Shown piece after piece: positions 43,161-52,004 of a DNA stretch of 64,000 nucleotides (within the stretch, counting starts at the first letter, position 1; each line of letters begins with the position of its first letter). Location: NCBI RefSeq assembly GCF_011090385.1, contig NZ_SEWW01000001.1, positions 805,755-869,754 on the forward strand, in the 5' to 3' direction. This DNA comes from Aquirufa beregesia (GTDB lineage: Bacteria > Bacteroidota > Bacteroidia > Cytophagales > Spirosomataceae). The notes below the pieces were generated by a model, which saw only the letters and a list, made by a program, of their open reading frames with translations, searched no databases and had not been told where the DNA came from. Position numbers and translations under genes: made by a program.

Positions 43161-44705
43161 TTAAGGATTTTTAACAATTGGAATGGACAATTCCGGTGCA
43201 TTCACCGCCTCCATCAGCTTTTTGTAAGTAACCTTTTCATTGATTCGCCATCGGTAGCCATCCAAAACTTGCAAATCTTCATTCCACTCTTTGGGAGGAA
43301 CAAATCTTGCTTCAGGCTTGGTGATAAACGTAATTCTCTTGACTTTATTTTCCTCAAAAAAAAGATTCATCCGACTGCATTCCACTCGGTTCAGTCCTGT
43401 TGTCACTTTTTTGTCGTCCATAACATAATAAATACTCTCCCCATTTCCTTCTACATTCACTCGCCTTAGTTTGGAATCATCATTGAAAAACACCCAAACC
43501 TTTCGGCCTTTAATTTGATTAAAATGAGAGGCAGAATCCGCTGAAATCACAAAAGAATGACCACGGAGGCGCATTTCTTTCAGCTTTTGATTAACCATAA
43601 ATAAGGAGATCGAATCAGCGGTCGACTGGGAATCATTGGTCCAGATGATGGGCTTTTGGTAAAAATGGATCACAGAGTCGCGCATATCATATCCCAAAGA
43701 GTCACATCGGGCAGATAAATCTGACTTATAAATCTGCACATGTTTGTAAGCATAAAGCTTGCGTACAGAATCCTGTTTATTATCGAAAGAGACTAGCGTA
43801 TCAGCCGTTAGGTACAAGGTATCTCGTTCCATGATATTTCGCATCAAGGCATTTCCATAAACACGAGTTATCCCCGTTTTACCATTATATCGACCATTCT
43901 TTCCTGTTAATACTACCTTATCTTTTTGACTCAAAAACTCCACATTACCTTTAGCCACCCCTATTTTGGTAGGGCTATCATAAAATAAGGTATCGGCTGT
44001 CAAGGTATAATCTTCCATTTTGGCAGTGGATCGGCCTGTAAAATTGGATACTTTGGTTTGCGTATTATAAAAGCCAGATTTGGTATACACGGTATCCTTC
44101 TTATTGATAATTTCCGTTGGACAAATGAAAAAGGCCTCTTTGGAAGCTGTATTATAGCGTAAAGAATCCGCTTTCAGCGCTCCACCCTCTTTATCTACCA
44201 CACGAACTTTTTCTTTAAACAAAAAGTTTTTAGTCACCGTATTGTAAAAACCTTCCTTACTTGTCAAGGTGGTTTTCTTATCCAAAATCTTGGCTCCTGT
44301 ATGATAGACAGCCATTTTGGTATTCATATCATAGTCTAGCTTATTGGTATTCAAGACAATGGTATGGTCGTCCAATTTCACGCGCCCTAACATATAGGCT
44401 TGTCGGAGGTCTCCATTATACAAGGCAGAATCCCCAGTAATGGTCACGGTATCGGCTTGGACAATTTTCACTCGACCATAGGCCTCTACATTATTGGTCG
44501 TGCTATTTAGAATAGCTTGATCACAAGATAAGGTAGTGGTACCTTGCCGAAGGACCACTTTACCAATCAATTTCTTAATCATGGAAGATTCCACTTGGAT
44601 ACCATTAAGGCTATCTGCTGAAATCACCTGAACTTGGCTTTGGCTCCAGGCTAAGACAGGTAAAAGCAATAGAATAATCAGGAAAATGGGCGATTTATAG
44701 CGCAT
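43161..44705 (-). CDS. OstA/LptA-like periplasmic protein
   Basis: 514 residues with a signal peptide (IFLIILLLLPVLAWSQ) and long repetitive OstA-like beta structure (for example GKVVLRQGTTTLSCDQAILNS and GRVKIVQADTVTITGDSALY). This fits the beta-jellyroll of LPS-transport proteins LptA and the LptD N-domain, but with many repeats. Likely bridges the periplasm for LPS transport in Bacteroidota (inference). Divergent from tilS. Confidence 0.8.
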   Translation of the reverse strand: MRYKSPIFLIILLLLPVLAWSQSQVQVISADSLNGIQVESSMIKKLIGKVVLRQGTTTLSCDQAILNSTTNNVEAYGRVKIVQADTVTITGDSALYNGDLRQAYMLGRVKLDDHTIVLNTNKLDYDMNTKMAVYHTGAKILDKKTTLTSKEGFYNTVTKNFLFKEKVRVVDKEGGALKADSLRYNTASKEAFFICPTEIINKKDTVYTKSGFYNTQTKVSNFTGRSTAKMEDYTLTADTLFYDSPTKIGVAKGNVEFLSQKDKVVLTGKNGRYNGKTGITRVYGNALMRNIMERDTLYLTADTLVSFDNKQDSVRKLYAYKHVQIYKSDLSARCDSLGYDMRDSVIHFYQKPIIWTNDSQSTADSISLFMVNQKLKEMRLRGHSFVISADSASHFNQIKGRKVWVFFNDDSKLRRVNVEGNGESIYYVMDDKKVTTGLNRVECSRMNLFFEENKVKRITFITKPEARFVPPKEWNEDLQVLDGYRWRINEKVTYKKLMEAVNAPELSIPIVKNP

Positions 44706-44757
44706 CTTGAAAGCGAATCGTTAATTTCGTGGCTTTATCACGCAATTTACCATTTTT

Positions 44758-46122
44758 ATGCTGGAAGATTTCATCCAATTTGTTCGAAAAGAGAATTTAT
44801 TCCAGGCCGATCAAAAAATTTTGTTGGCTGTCAGTGGCGGAATTGACTCCGTTATCATGGCCAAACTGTTTTCTTTGGCCAAATTCAATTTTGGAATAGC
44901 GCATGTCAACTTTAGTTTGCGCGGTGAAGAATCTTTAGCGGATGAGGTATTTGTCAAAAAAATGGCCAAGACCCTAAAAGTCCCCTATTATACCATTTGC
45001 TTTGATACCAAAGCCTTTGCCGAGAAAGAAAAACTCTCTACCCAGATGGCCGCCAGAATCTTGCGCTATGATTGGTTTGAGGAGATTCGTCAAAAAGAAG
45101 GATATGATTTTATTGCCACGGCTCATCACCAGATGGATAGTGCAGAAACCGTCTTAATGAATTTAAGTCGGGGAAGCGGCTTAGCCGGATTTCACGGTAT
45201 TCCCATCAAAAATGGTCATATCATTCGCCCTATGGCTTTTGCTAATCAGGAGCAAATATTTGATTTTGTCGTAAGCCAAAAATTGGCTTGGCGAGAAGAT
45301 TCTTCCAATGCATCGACGAAATATCAAAGGAATTTCATTCGACATGAAATTATTCCGAAGTTCATCGAATTACATCCACATTTTGAGCAGAGTGTTGCCC
45401 AAAGCAGTGCCAAAATTGCTTCCATAGAAAAATGGATGCAGGCTGAATTTCAAATTTGGAAACAAGAACGTTGTCAATTGGATGCACAAGGAAACTTATT
45501 TGTTCAGTTGACGGATAAAGATTTAGCAGAAAAAGAGGAGGTTATGCGCCAACAACTTTTATTGGCCTATCATTTTACCGCGGATGCCATGGGGCATATT
45601 TTAGAGGCTGGTGATCAACAAGTTGGAAAGATATTTGAATCCCCTAGTCATACCCTAAATATCGACAGGCAGCAATGGGTGATTAGTCCCAAAGACCAAT
45701 CCGAGTTTAAACCTATCCTAGTGGATGAAGAAGCAGAGGAAGTGGATTTGGGTCACCAGATTTTGCACATCGATTTTGGTGAAAATGAAAAAGGATTCAC
45801 GCCACCTACGGGATCTCATGTGGCTTGTCTGGATGCAGAGACCTTGCATTTTCCTCTAGAAATCAGAAAATACCAAGAAGGTGATTGGTTTTGCCCCTTA
45901 GGCATGAACCAAAAGAAATTGATTTCTGACTTTCTAACCGACAAAAAAATTCCTTTGAATTTGAAGAAAAACGTACAATTAGTCTTGAGTAAAGGTTCTG
46001 TGGTGTGGGTCATGGGTCATCGGATTGATAACCGCAATAAGGTGACGGATAAAACGGAGGGGCTGTGTATTTTGACTTTGGAAAATAAGCACGTGGCTTC
46101 GAGAGCCTCAGCCACCGAGTGA
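44758..46122 (+). CDS. tilS: tRNA(Ile)-lysidine synthetase
   Basis: 454 residues. PP-loop ILLAVSGGIDSVIM, then HVNFSLRGEES and the domain-closing GEKxxx-like C-terminal TilS domain containing YQEGDWFCPLGMNQKKLISDFLTDKKIP. It converts C34 of tRNA-Ile(CAU) to lysidine, essential for reading AUA. The last residues (HVASRASATE) are encoded by a palindromic repeat shared with the downstream gap, so the native C-terminus may have been extended. Confidence 0.93.
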   Translation: MLEDFIQFVRKENLFQADQKILLAVSGGIDSVIMAKLFSLAKFNFGIAHVNFSLRGEESLADEVFVKKMAKTLKVPYYTICFDTKAFAEKEKLSTQMAARILRYDWFEEIRQKEGYDFIATAHHQMDSAETVLMNLSRGSGLAGFHGIPIKNGHIIRPMAFANQEQIFDFVVSQKLAWREDSSNASTKYQRNFIRHEIIPKFIELHPHFEQSVAQSSAKIASIEKWMQAEFQIWKQERCQLDAQGNLFVQLTDKDLAEKEEVMRQQLLLAYHFTADAMGHILEAGDQQVGKIFESPSHTLNIDRQQWVISPKDQSEFKPILVDEEAEEVDLGHQILHIDFGENEKGFTPPTGSHVACLDAETLHFPLEIRKYQEGDWFCPLGMNQKKLISDFLTDKKIPLNLKKNVQLVLSKGSVVWVMGHRIDNRNKVTDKTEGLCILTLENKHVASRASATE

Positions 46123-46193
46123 TGGAGAATCGGGGCTTCGTGAGCCTCAGAAATCAATAAATGGAAAATGGTGGCTTCGAGAACCTCAGCCAC
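46093..46193. repeat. Three tandem short palindromes, family B
   Basis: Copies at 46093-46115 and 46171-46193 begin GTGGCT and end AGCCAC around TTCGAGAGCCTC or TTCGAGAACCTC; a diverged copy is at 46132-46150. The first lies inside the 3' end of tilS, the others in the gap before the convergent AHSA1-VOC gene. REP-like. Three-fold clustering in a convergent gap is like family A placement. Confidence 0.7.
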
Positions 46194-46283
46194 CAGTGCT
46201 GTCTAAATTTATCGGAAATAGTGCTTAGGGATGAATTTAATTTTAATTCGACTAATTTCTACCATATCTGGATCAATCAATAT

Positions 46284-47255
46284 CTATTCGTTAGAATGTT
46301 GAAAGTTAATCATCCAATTAATTCCATATTGATCAGAAAATTCACCAAAATAGGCTCCAAAAAACATATCTGCCATAGGCATGGTAATATGTCCATTCAC
46401 TGAGAGTTCATTGAACAGTCGGTCAGCTTCTTCTCTGGATTCAGGTTCTAAGCAAATGTGCATATTATTTCCTTGGTTCATGCTAAAACCCATTTCTTTA
46501 GGGGCATCCGTTCCCATTAAAATGTGATTTCCGGTAATAGGTAATTCCACATGCAAAATCATTTTCTTGATTTCTTCAGCTACAGGTGGGTGCTCTGAAC
46601 TGGCAGGAATATCACCAAAGCGCTGTATCCCTTTGCCGATAAATTCCGATTGAAATACTCTTTTATAAAATAAAAATGCTTCTTCCGTTTTACCATCAAA
46701 ATTCAAATAGGTACACACTCTGGCTTTCCTGCTGCTTTTGTTTTGTTGACGAAGCATGAATTGGGCTTCCAAGTATTGATCCAAATTATCTATGGCCATA
46801 GAAAATCCTTCTTTAAAGCCTACTTCAATGACTTTTTCAAGATCTTTTAAACTTTCGTATTGAATGGTGATGTCGATGCTGGTAGTTGTAGCATTTTCAC
46901 TAAATACATTGGTCCAATGGGAATTTGGGAACTTGGCACTAACCTTTCCATCTTCGTCGCAAAAATTGTCGAGGTAGGAATAATGTTTTTGGTGCTCTAT
47001 GGATGTATAGTCAGCTTTGCACCAATGTGTGTCACCTTGTGGACCCCTCATGCTGTACAACCACATGCCATTCACCCGAAAATCCATGAATTTAGTTTTT
47101 GTTTGATAGGGTTTTGGGGCCCACCATTGGTCAAGAATTTCGGGATTGGTCCAAGCTTCCCAAACTAGTTCTAAGTTGGCATTAAATTCCCGTTTCACTT
47201 GGACGGTGTTGTTTTCTTTATTGACAATAAAGTCAAAACGTAAGTTACTGTTCAT
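46284..47255 (-). CDS. Fused AHSA1-type SRPBCC and VOC (PhnB-like) protein
   Basis: 323 residues. The N-terminal about 155 are an activator-of-Hsp90 homologue-like SRPBCC domain ([29 protein letters not shown]), the C-terminal about 140 a PhnB-type VOC domain ([24 protein letters not shown] and [18 protein letters not shown]). These are usually separate proteins. The gene overlaps the ArsR regulator by 11 bp, the common arrangement for AHSA1 genes. No substrate is known. Confidence 0.82.
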   Translation of the reverse strand: MNSNLRFDFIVNKENNTVQVKREFNANLELVWEAWTNPEILDQWWAPKPYQTKTKFMDFRVNGMWLYSMRGPQGDTHWCKADYTSIEHQKHYSYLDNFCDEDGKVSAKFPNSHWTNVFSENATTTSIDITIQYESLKDLEKVIEVGFKEGFSMAIDNLDQYLEAQFMLRQQNKSSRKARVCTYLNFDGKTEEAFLFYKRVFQSEFIGKGIQRFGDIPASSEHPPVAEEIKKMILHVELPITGNHILMGTDAPKEMGFSMNQGNNMHICLEPESREEADRLFNELSVNGHITMPMADMFFGAYFGEFSDQYGINWMINFQHSNE

Positions 47256-47577
47256 TTTTTTGTGCTTTTAGGGTGGCTAAAACTTCATCCAATTGATTAA
47301 ACTTGTTTTCCCAAATCTGGCGGAACTGACTAATCCATTGGTCTACTTCTTTCATTTTGTTTACTTCCAATTGATAATAGATTTCTCGACCTTCTTGTTT
47401 TTGGCTGATTAATTCGCATTCTGAAAGAATGCGCAAATGCTTGGAAACGGCTTGTCGGGAGGAATCAAAGTGCTCGGCAATGGCATTGGGCGTCATAGCC
47501 TGTAGGGCAATAAGCGTGATAATGGCGCGACGGGTGGGGTCGGCGATGGCTTGAAAAATATCTCGTCTTGTTTTCAT
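47245..47577 (-). CDS. ArsR-type transcriptional regulator
   Basis: 110 residues from ATG 47577 ([20 protein letters not shown]). The winged helix has the recognition motif [39 protein letters not shown]. No metal-binding CxC motif is present, so it is likely of the SdpR/AHSA1-linked kind rather than metal-sensing. It probably controls its own operon with the downstream AHSA1-VOC gene. Confidence 0.9.
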   Translation of the reverse strand: MKTRRDIFQAIADPTRRAIITLIALQAMTPNAIAEHFDSSRQAVSKHLRILSECELISQKQEGREIYYQLEVNKMKEVDQWISQFRQIWENKFNQLDEVLATLKAQKNEQ

Positions 47578-47821
47578 TATGAAACTATTTGATTGCAAAT
47601 GTAAGAGCAACCATTTGATTTCATACTATTTTAGACATTATTTTTTCAAATCAAAAAGGATTTGGGTTGAGGAAATGGATATTGGGCTACTAGTATGGGA
47701 TTACAAATCCCCCTAATCTGTCGTTCGACATGCCCCTGGGGAACATGTCGAATAACAGGACCAAGTCTAAAAATTCAACAAAGGCTAAGAAAAAACCTTG
47801 ATCGATTTGAATTATAAGGTC

Positions 47822-48088
47822 TTACATCAAACGAAAATTATCCGATACTTTATCTTTCGTTAATCGCTCCAGTAATGGTTGTTCTAAGCGAAACTCTCTG
47901 TATTCATCTGGACTCATGATAGGAATTCCTGATACAATGGGATAAACTCGTTTACATGATGGGCATACTAACATCCCCTCGACAATATTCTCCTGTATAT
48001 CCTTTGATATGATTGTCAATTGCAAGTCTTCATGATCAAAGGGACAACAAAGCTTATTTATAGTTTCTTGTTTCATTTCTTTTTTCAA
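47822..48088 (-). CDS. Trm112-like small zinc protein
   Basis: 88 residues (84 from the second ATG). KLCCPFDHEDLQL then MLVCPSCKRVYPIVSGIPIM is the Trm112/YcaR pattern, though the second Cys of the first pair is Asp-like (CPFD). In known systems Trm112 activates SAM methyltransferases by binding them. It is the last gene of the TPP-riboswitch operon, whose first gene is a methyltransferase, so the two could form a complex (inference). The reading frame overlaps the previous gene by 35 bp. Confidence 0.8.
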   Translation of the reverse strand: MKKEMKQETINKLCCPFDHEDLQLTIISKDIQENIVEGMLVCPSCKRVYPIVSGIPIMSPDEYREFRLEQPLLERLTKDKVSDNFRLM

Positions 48089-48710
48089 TTATGTGTAGGT
48101 ACTTTTTTATTGACTCTTTGGGTTGCGCTGAATTCATTATTCCAGAAACTAATGCTATTCCAGAGTAAGGTAATTCATTGAGTAATTCCATATTTTCTGG
48201 CTTTATTCCTCCAGCCAAATAGATGGGGATATTGGAAATTTTCCGAGCATCTTGAACAACATCAAAGTGAACTAAATCGCAGCTATTTGCGGTTGATGAA
48301 GGAAACATAGAACAAAATGAGATGTAATTAAACCCATTATTTTCGGCCCATTGAACTACCATTAAATCATTGTTGCATGTTATTCCCCATAGCACTTCCT
48401 TTTTACAGGCTTGTTGTATTTCATGGAAATCCTGGGGTATACTATCCAAATGGACTCCATCCAAAGGAGTCAATGCCAGCAAATCCCAACGATTATTAAT
48501 CAGTACAGGAATATGTTGACGATGGCACTTTTGAACGATTTGATCAATTAAATCTAGTATATTCTCTCCCAGCAGGAAATTATCCCAAATCTGAACTGCT
48601 GCTATGTCTTCCTGAATCACTTCCTCTAACTTATTCATTAACTCTTCCCTATCCATAGATGGATCCAGAATAAGATAAATACCGCTTCGCATTACTTTTT
48701 TCATTTCCAA
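48054..48710 (-). CDS. Thiamine-phosphate synthase-like protein (ThiE/TenI fold)
   Basis: 218 residues of TIM-barrel ThiE/TenI type: GIYLILDPSM, VLINNRWDLLALTPLDGVHLDS, then FNYISFCSMFPSSTANS and IPIYLAGGI. In true ThiE the segment after the VFPT motif carries Thr-Thr-Lys; here it reads SSTAN, so the phosphate site is altered and catalysis as thiamine-phosphate synthase is doubtful. It may be TenI-like or act on a different pair. Located in a TPP-riboswitch operon, overlapping its neighbours. Confidence 0.78.
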   Translation of the reverse strand: MEMKKVMRSGIYLILDPSMDREELMNKLEEVIQEDIAAVQIWDNFLLGENILDLIDQIVQKCHRQHIPVLINNRWDLLALTPLDGVHLDSIPQDFHEIQQACKKEVLWGITCNNDLMVVQWAENNGFNYISFCSMFPSSTANSCDLVHFDVVQDARKISNIPIYLAGGIKPENMELLNELPYSGIALVSGIMNSAQPKESIKKYLHIIEKRNETRNYK

Positions 48711-49756
48711 CCTGCCGTTAATGCCTTAAAAAATGCTTCCCAATAAGGATCTGTTTCTATATACGTAACGGTCTTACTGATTTGGTTTTCGATCAGATTA
48801 ATTCCCTGCTCCTTGGAACATAATTCTCCTACTTCTACGCAGGCTATATTGTTTTTTGCCAAACGAGCTATGACTTCATTTGACGCCTCTTTTTCACAAG
48901 CAATGACCATGGAACCCGCACCAATGCAATACCGAGGATCTAAATCAAAAGCCCTGCACACATGGGCTTGAACCTCAGAAATTGGCAATTGATGGTTCTG
49001 AATGATGGCCCCATTTCCCGAGGCCGTTGCCATTTCATAGATTGCGCCCATCACCCCTCCTTCTGTCACATCATGCATGGCAGTTACTGCCATAAACTCT
49101 TGATTTTCACCTACAGCACATAAAGCATCTGCTAAAGAAGATGTCTCATAAAATGATTGACAAGCCAAATGGTAGATTTCAGCTCCAACTTTATTTTTTA
49201 CAGTTTCCGGAAAACTCATGGCAAGAATAGCACTGGAAGATAGAGCACAAGATTTAGTCACTAATAAGGCATTCCCAGCCTTTGCCAATTTAGATATTCG
49301 CAATTTACTTTTAGGTGCTACGGTCACTAAAGTCCCGCCTCCTGCAATGGTCGAATTTTGTCCTTCAATAAACCCGGTATGGCCACCTGTTATGGCTATT
49401 TTGATGTCTGCACAAAATTGATGGATATAATCCCAATAAATTTGGAAATCATTTTTAGAAAATGAGGAAGGAAGGTTTAGGACAAACTGTCCATACATAG
49501 GAGCAAATCCAGTCGTGGCCATATCATTTGCCATCAAATGAACGGATAACCAGGCTGATTCTTGCAAACCCAAGGAAGGAATTAAAGATAATGGATCACT
49601 AGTAAGTGCCAAAGCCATGTCGCCAGGTAAGTCTATCACTGAAACATCGACTCCAAACTGGGGCCCTACACTTACTTCAGTACGTGCATGACCACATTTA
49701 TGATAAATCATTTGGTCAAATAAATGATGTTCTAGTTTACCTAATTTTTCGTTCAT
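48701..49756 (-). CDS. AIR synthase-related protein (HypE/ThiL/PurM superfamily)
   Basis: 351 residues. GVDVSVIDLPGDMALALTSDPLS and SAWLSVHLMANDMATTGFAPMYGQFVLNLP match the ATP/Mg-binding half of the family, and AMHDVTEGGVMGAIYEMA the second half. Related enzymes include HypE, SelD, ThiL and PurM, which activate oxygen, sulfur or selenium groups with ATP. No hydrogenase genes are present. In a TPP-controlled operon a ThiL-like kinase or a new activation step is possible. It overlaps its upstream neighbour by 4 bp. Confidence 0.8.
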   Translation of the reverse strand: MNEKLGKLEHHLFDQMIYHKCGHARTEVSVGPQFGVDVSVIDLPGDMALALTSDPLSLIPSLGLQESAWLSVHLMANDMATTGFAPMYGQFVLNLPSSFSKNDFQIYWDYIHQFCADIKIAITGGHTGFIEGQNSTIAGGGTLVTVAPKSKLRISKLAKAGNALLVTKSCALSSSAILAMSFPETVKNKVGAEIYHLACQSFYETSSLADALCAVGENQEFMAVTAMHDVTEGGVMGAIYEMATASGNGAIIQNHQLPISEVQAHVCRAFDLDPRYCIGAGSMVIACEKEASNEVIARLAKNNIACVEVGELCSKEQGINLIENQISKTVTYIETDPYWEAFFKALTAGWK

Positions 49757-50478
49757 GATTCTACATCTTTCAACTGAATGTATAAACCAAAGAAATCACC
49801 AAAAGGCAGGCTCCATTGTTGAATTGGGAACCAAGCTGGAAGTCCTGTACAAGTCCAATGAATCGAATATTCTCTTCCTTCTAAAGCTTCATGTATGATT
49901 TCTGTTAACTTGGCAGGAGTATAAAAAGTAGCGGTTAGGTAGAAAGGATTTTGACCAAATAGTTCTTGAACCCTTCTTCTGACCACTTTGGTTGAATTTC
50001 GGTTCATCATACCCATAGCGATTCCATATTTAGCCACTCGAGCAGCTTCACGAATTACTTTGATGGGGTCTTGATAATATTCAAATGTGGTAATAAAAGC
50101 CAATGAATCGAAACTATGGTTCTTGAAAGGCATGTGATGTGAATCTGCCATGACTAAATCTCCATCAAATAAATGCTTAGCTTGAGACAGCATCAAAGGT
50201 GAAATATCTCCCCCAGTAGCTTCAATCCCAATTTCTTTCCACCAGCGAGTGAAGCGGGCTGTTCCGCAACCAAATTCCAATAATGTTTTAACCCTTTTGT
50301 CGCTTGAAACAAGTTGTTCCATGACCTTTTTTTGCCAAATTTCTGCACGTTTGTATCGTCCTTCATACCATTGCTCATAGGAGTCTGTATGTTCCCGATT
50401 AAAAAACCATTCAGGTCTATTTTGCCAGTTTTGTTGACTTATGGGAATTAAGTCCGTTGAAAATTTTTCTACTTCCAT
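49753..50478 (-). CDS. SAM-dependent methyltransferase, first gene of the TPP operon
   Basis: 241 residues, class I Rossmann fold. Motif I is LLEFGCGTARFTRW, followed by acidic GGDIS and the motif SFDSLAFITTFEYYQDP. Similar to UbiE/type 11 enzymes. The start ATG (50478) is only 15 bp after the riboswitch terminator, so it is the directly controlled gene. The Trm112-like protein at the operon end is a candidate partner. Substrate unknown. Confidence 0.85.
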   Translation of the reverse strand: MEVEKFSTDLIPISQQNWQNRPEWFFNREHTDSYEQWYEGRYKRAEIWQKKVMEQLVSSDKRVKTLLEFGCGTARFTRWWKEIGIEATGGDISPLMLSQAKHLFDGDLVMADSHHMPFKNHSFDSLAFITTFEYYQDPIKVIREAARVAKYGIAMGMMNRNSTKVVRRRVQELFGQNPFYLTATFYTPAKLTEIIHEALEGREYSIHWTCTGLPAWFPIQQWSLPFGDFFGLYIQLKDVES

Positions 50479-50492
50479 CTTGATTTATTGTT

Positions 50493-50538
50493 AAAAATCA
50501 AAAGCTCCACCCTTTGAATATACCAATGGGTGGAGCTT
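50493..50538 (-). terminator. Riboswitch expression-platform terminator
   Basis: On the minus strand AAGCTCCACCC (50538-50528) pairs with GGGTGGAGCTT (50512-50502) and is followed by TTGATTTTTAAC. It sits just after the TPP aptamer and 15 bp before the methyltransferase start, so it is likely the ligand-controlled terminator. Confidence 0.85.
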
Positions 50539-50547
50539 GAAATAAAA

Positions 50548-50632
50548 TCTTCAAAGGCATCCCTACGTTGGCATTATCCAAATCAGGTCTCGGGTATCAT
50601 CTCAGCCTATACAAGGCACCCCGTGCTTTACT
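50548..50632 (-). promoter_or_regulatory. TPP (thiamine pyrophosphate) riboswitch aptamer
   Basis: Minus strand has all conserved blocks in order: GGGGTGCC, GGCTGAGATGATACCC, GACCTGATTTGGATAATGCC and ACGTAGGGATGCC. These match the THI-box consensus (GGGGUGCC, CUGAGA, ACCC, ACCUGAUCUGGAUAAUGCCAGCGUAGGGA) with few changes. High TPP is expected to favour the downstream terminator and switch the four-gene operon off. Confidence 0.95.
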
Positions 50633-50637
50633 ATGGT

Positions 50638-50645
50638 CAAATATA
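50638..50645 (-). promoter_or_regulatory. Candidate -7 box for the TPP operon
   Basis: Minus strand reads TATATTTG, matching TAnnTTTG. A start of transcription about 7 bases on would fall at about 50631, right where the aptamer begins, which supports it. No clear -33 element. Confidence 0.55.
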
Positions 50646-51071
50646 TCAATTAATTCATCGAATTCTATCTTGGTTGAAAATAAATGATTTTATGCCAAGT
50701 GAAAGTCTTTGATTACATGGCATTATTCCCTTATCTAGGCCACTGATACATTGTATTTTATCTAACAGCTTGTTCAACATAATAAACTGGCTTTCATTAA
50801 ATGGTTATGATGATGTAATTTCCTTTTATTCAAATAGAGCATTCAAATAATATCCGTTTTAACAAAAACATTATCAATTACATGGATTAGTTGGCAGAAA
50901 AATATTCTGAATTTCGCTTAGATTTGTCAAATCTTCAAGATTTGACAAATCTCAAGGACAAAGTCAAGGACAAAGTCAATATCAATGTCAAATCAACTTG
51001 AGATTCTCTAGACCAATTACCTCAACAGGTTGCCTTAACAAATTGCTTGAAAAAATTAAATAAAAAATTCC
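50646..51071. other. Intergenic stretch between TPP operon and DUF4835 gene
   Basis: About 425 bp without a gene. It holds the perfect inverted repeat at 50921-50951 and, just after, a short repetition of AAGTCAAGGACAAAGTCAA. I see no other supported element. Confidence 0.4.
50921..50951. repeat. Perfect 15-bp inverted repeat
   Basis: GATTTGTCAAATCTT, one spacer C, then AAGATTTGACAAATC. Located about 120 bp after the end of the DUF4835 gene (minus strand). No U-tract follows, so a terminator role is weak; it may be a REP-like element similar in design to family A. Confidence 0.65.
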
Positions 51072-51980
51072 CTACCTTATCAACTTCCTATACGTCTCCG
51101 TACGGATGGGGTCCAATAAACTGAGGTAGGCAAAGGCCTGCTGGCGCTCGCTAGGGCTAGCTTCATCCATGATGGAGAAAATCTCGTCGGCCTTAGCATC
51201 AAAGAAAATGCGGATACTGGCAGCCCCTGGGCGAATTTGATTGATTTGTCGGATTTGATTCAACAAGTCCAAAATCCCTTTGCGGGTCTCATCCGGTTGA
51301 ACTTTATAAGTATCCAATAACAATCGGTGGTAAGTATAATTCACCTCTCGGATACCCTGTAATTGCTGGTTCATTAAACTCTCGGAGATGGCCACTCGGC
51401 TACGGACATCATTCACTACGCCCCAGCCTGTACCAGAGGTTTGAGCCAAATTAGTCAAGTTAAACAACTTCTGCGTAAACATATCCCCTCCCATCTTGCC
51501 AAAGGAATCATATTGATAAGCACAGGCCAAATAGGCATAATAGGCCAACATCGCACTTAAATTCTCAATATAGGAATTGTCATTGTAAGTCAGGGGCATA
51601 CCCAACAAATACTTGAAATTAAAATTCTTATCTATGAGATTCAATACAATTGTTTCGTAGGATGTCCCAAAGACTGGTCGTAATACTTGCACACGGGCAT
51701 TGGCCTCAAAGTCGCCCTGCGAGGTGGCTTTGGTCAAGAGTAAATTGATGTTGACTTTGATTTTTTCCTCCGGAGCAAAATTATCGTTGGACCAACGCCT
51801 TCCATTCAAGAATTCTTGCATGGTCCTTTGTAATTCCGGATAGATTTGATTGCTTCCGCGCTGCTGATCGAGCTGTAATTGCTCGGTATTGATGGTCACC
51901 GTTGCTTGTAACTCCTGGGCACGAAGTCCCCAGGAAGTTAGCAACAAGATTAAGCTCAGAAAAAAGGGAGTAGATTTCAT
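51072..51980 (-). CDS. DUF4835 family exported protein
   Basis: 302 residues with a signal peptide (PFFLSLILLLTSWGLRAQE). The start ELQATVTINTEQLQLDQQ and the middle NLIDKNFNFKYLLGMPLTYNDNSYIENL through CAYQYDSFGKMGGDMFTQKLFNLTN match DUF4835, a Bacteroidota family of unknown function. It follows the RpoZ-like and bamD genes on the same strand, a common neighbourhood in this phylum. Possibly envelope-related (inference). Confidence 0.85.
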   Translation of the reverse strand: MKSTPFFLSLILLLTSWGLRAQELQATVTINTEQLQLDQQRGSNQIYPELQRTMQEFLNGRRWSNDNFAPEEKIKVNINLLLTKATSQGDFEANARVQVLRPVFGTSYETIVLNLIDKNFNFKYLLGMPLTYNDNSYIENLSAMLAYYAYLACAYQYDSFGKMGGDMFTQKLFNLTNLAQTSGTGWGVVNDVRSRVAISESLMNQQLQGIREVNYTYHRLLLDTYKVQPDETRKGILDLLNQIRQINQIRPGAASIRIFFDAKADEIFSIMDEASPSERQQAFAYLSLLDPIRTETYRKLIR

Positions 51981-52004
51981 GGTTAGAAATCAAACGAAAT
52001 AAAA

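Noticed and set aside
48054..48710. Calling this gene thiE
   Set aside because: The phosphate-binding Thr-Thr-Lys segment is not conserved and no thiC, thiD, thiG or thiS genes are near; only the fold is supported.
48701..49756. Hydrogenase maturation protein HypE
   Set aside because: No hydrogenase or hyp genes are visible and the gene is under a TPP riboswitch; superfamily membership only.
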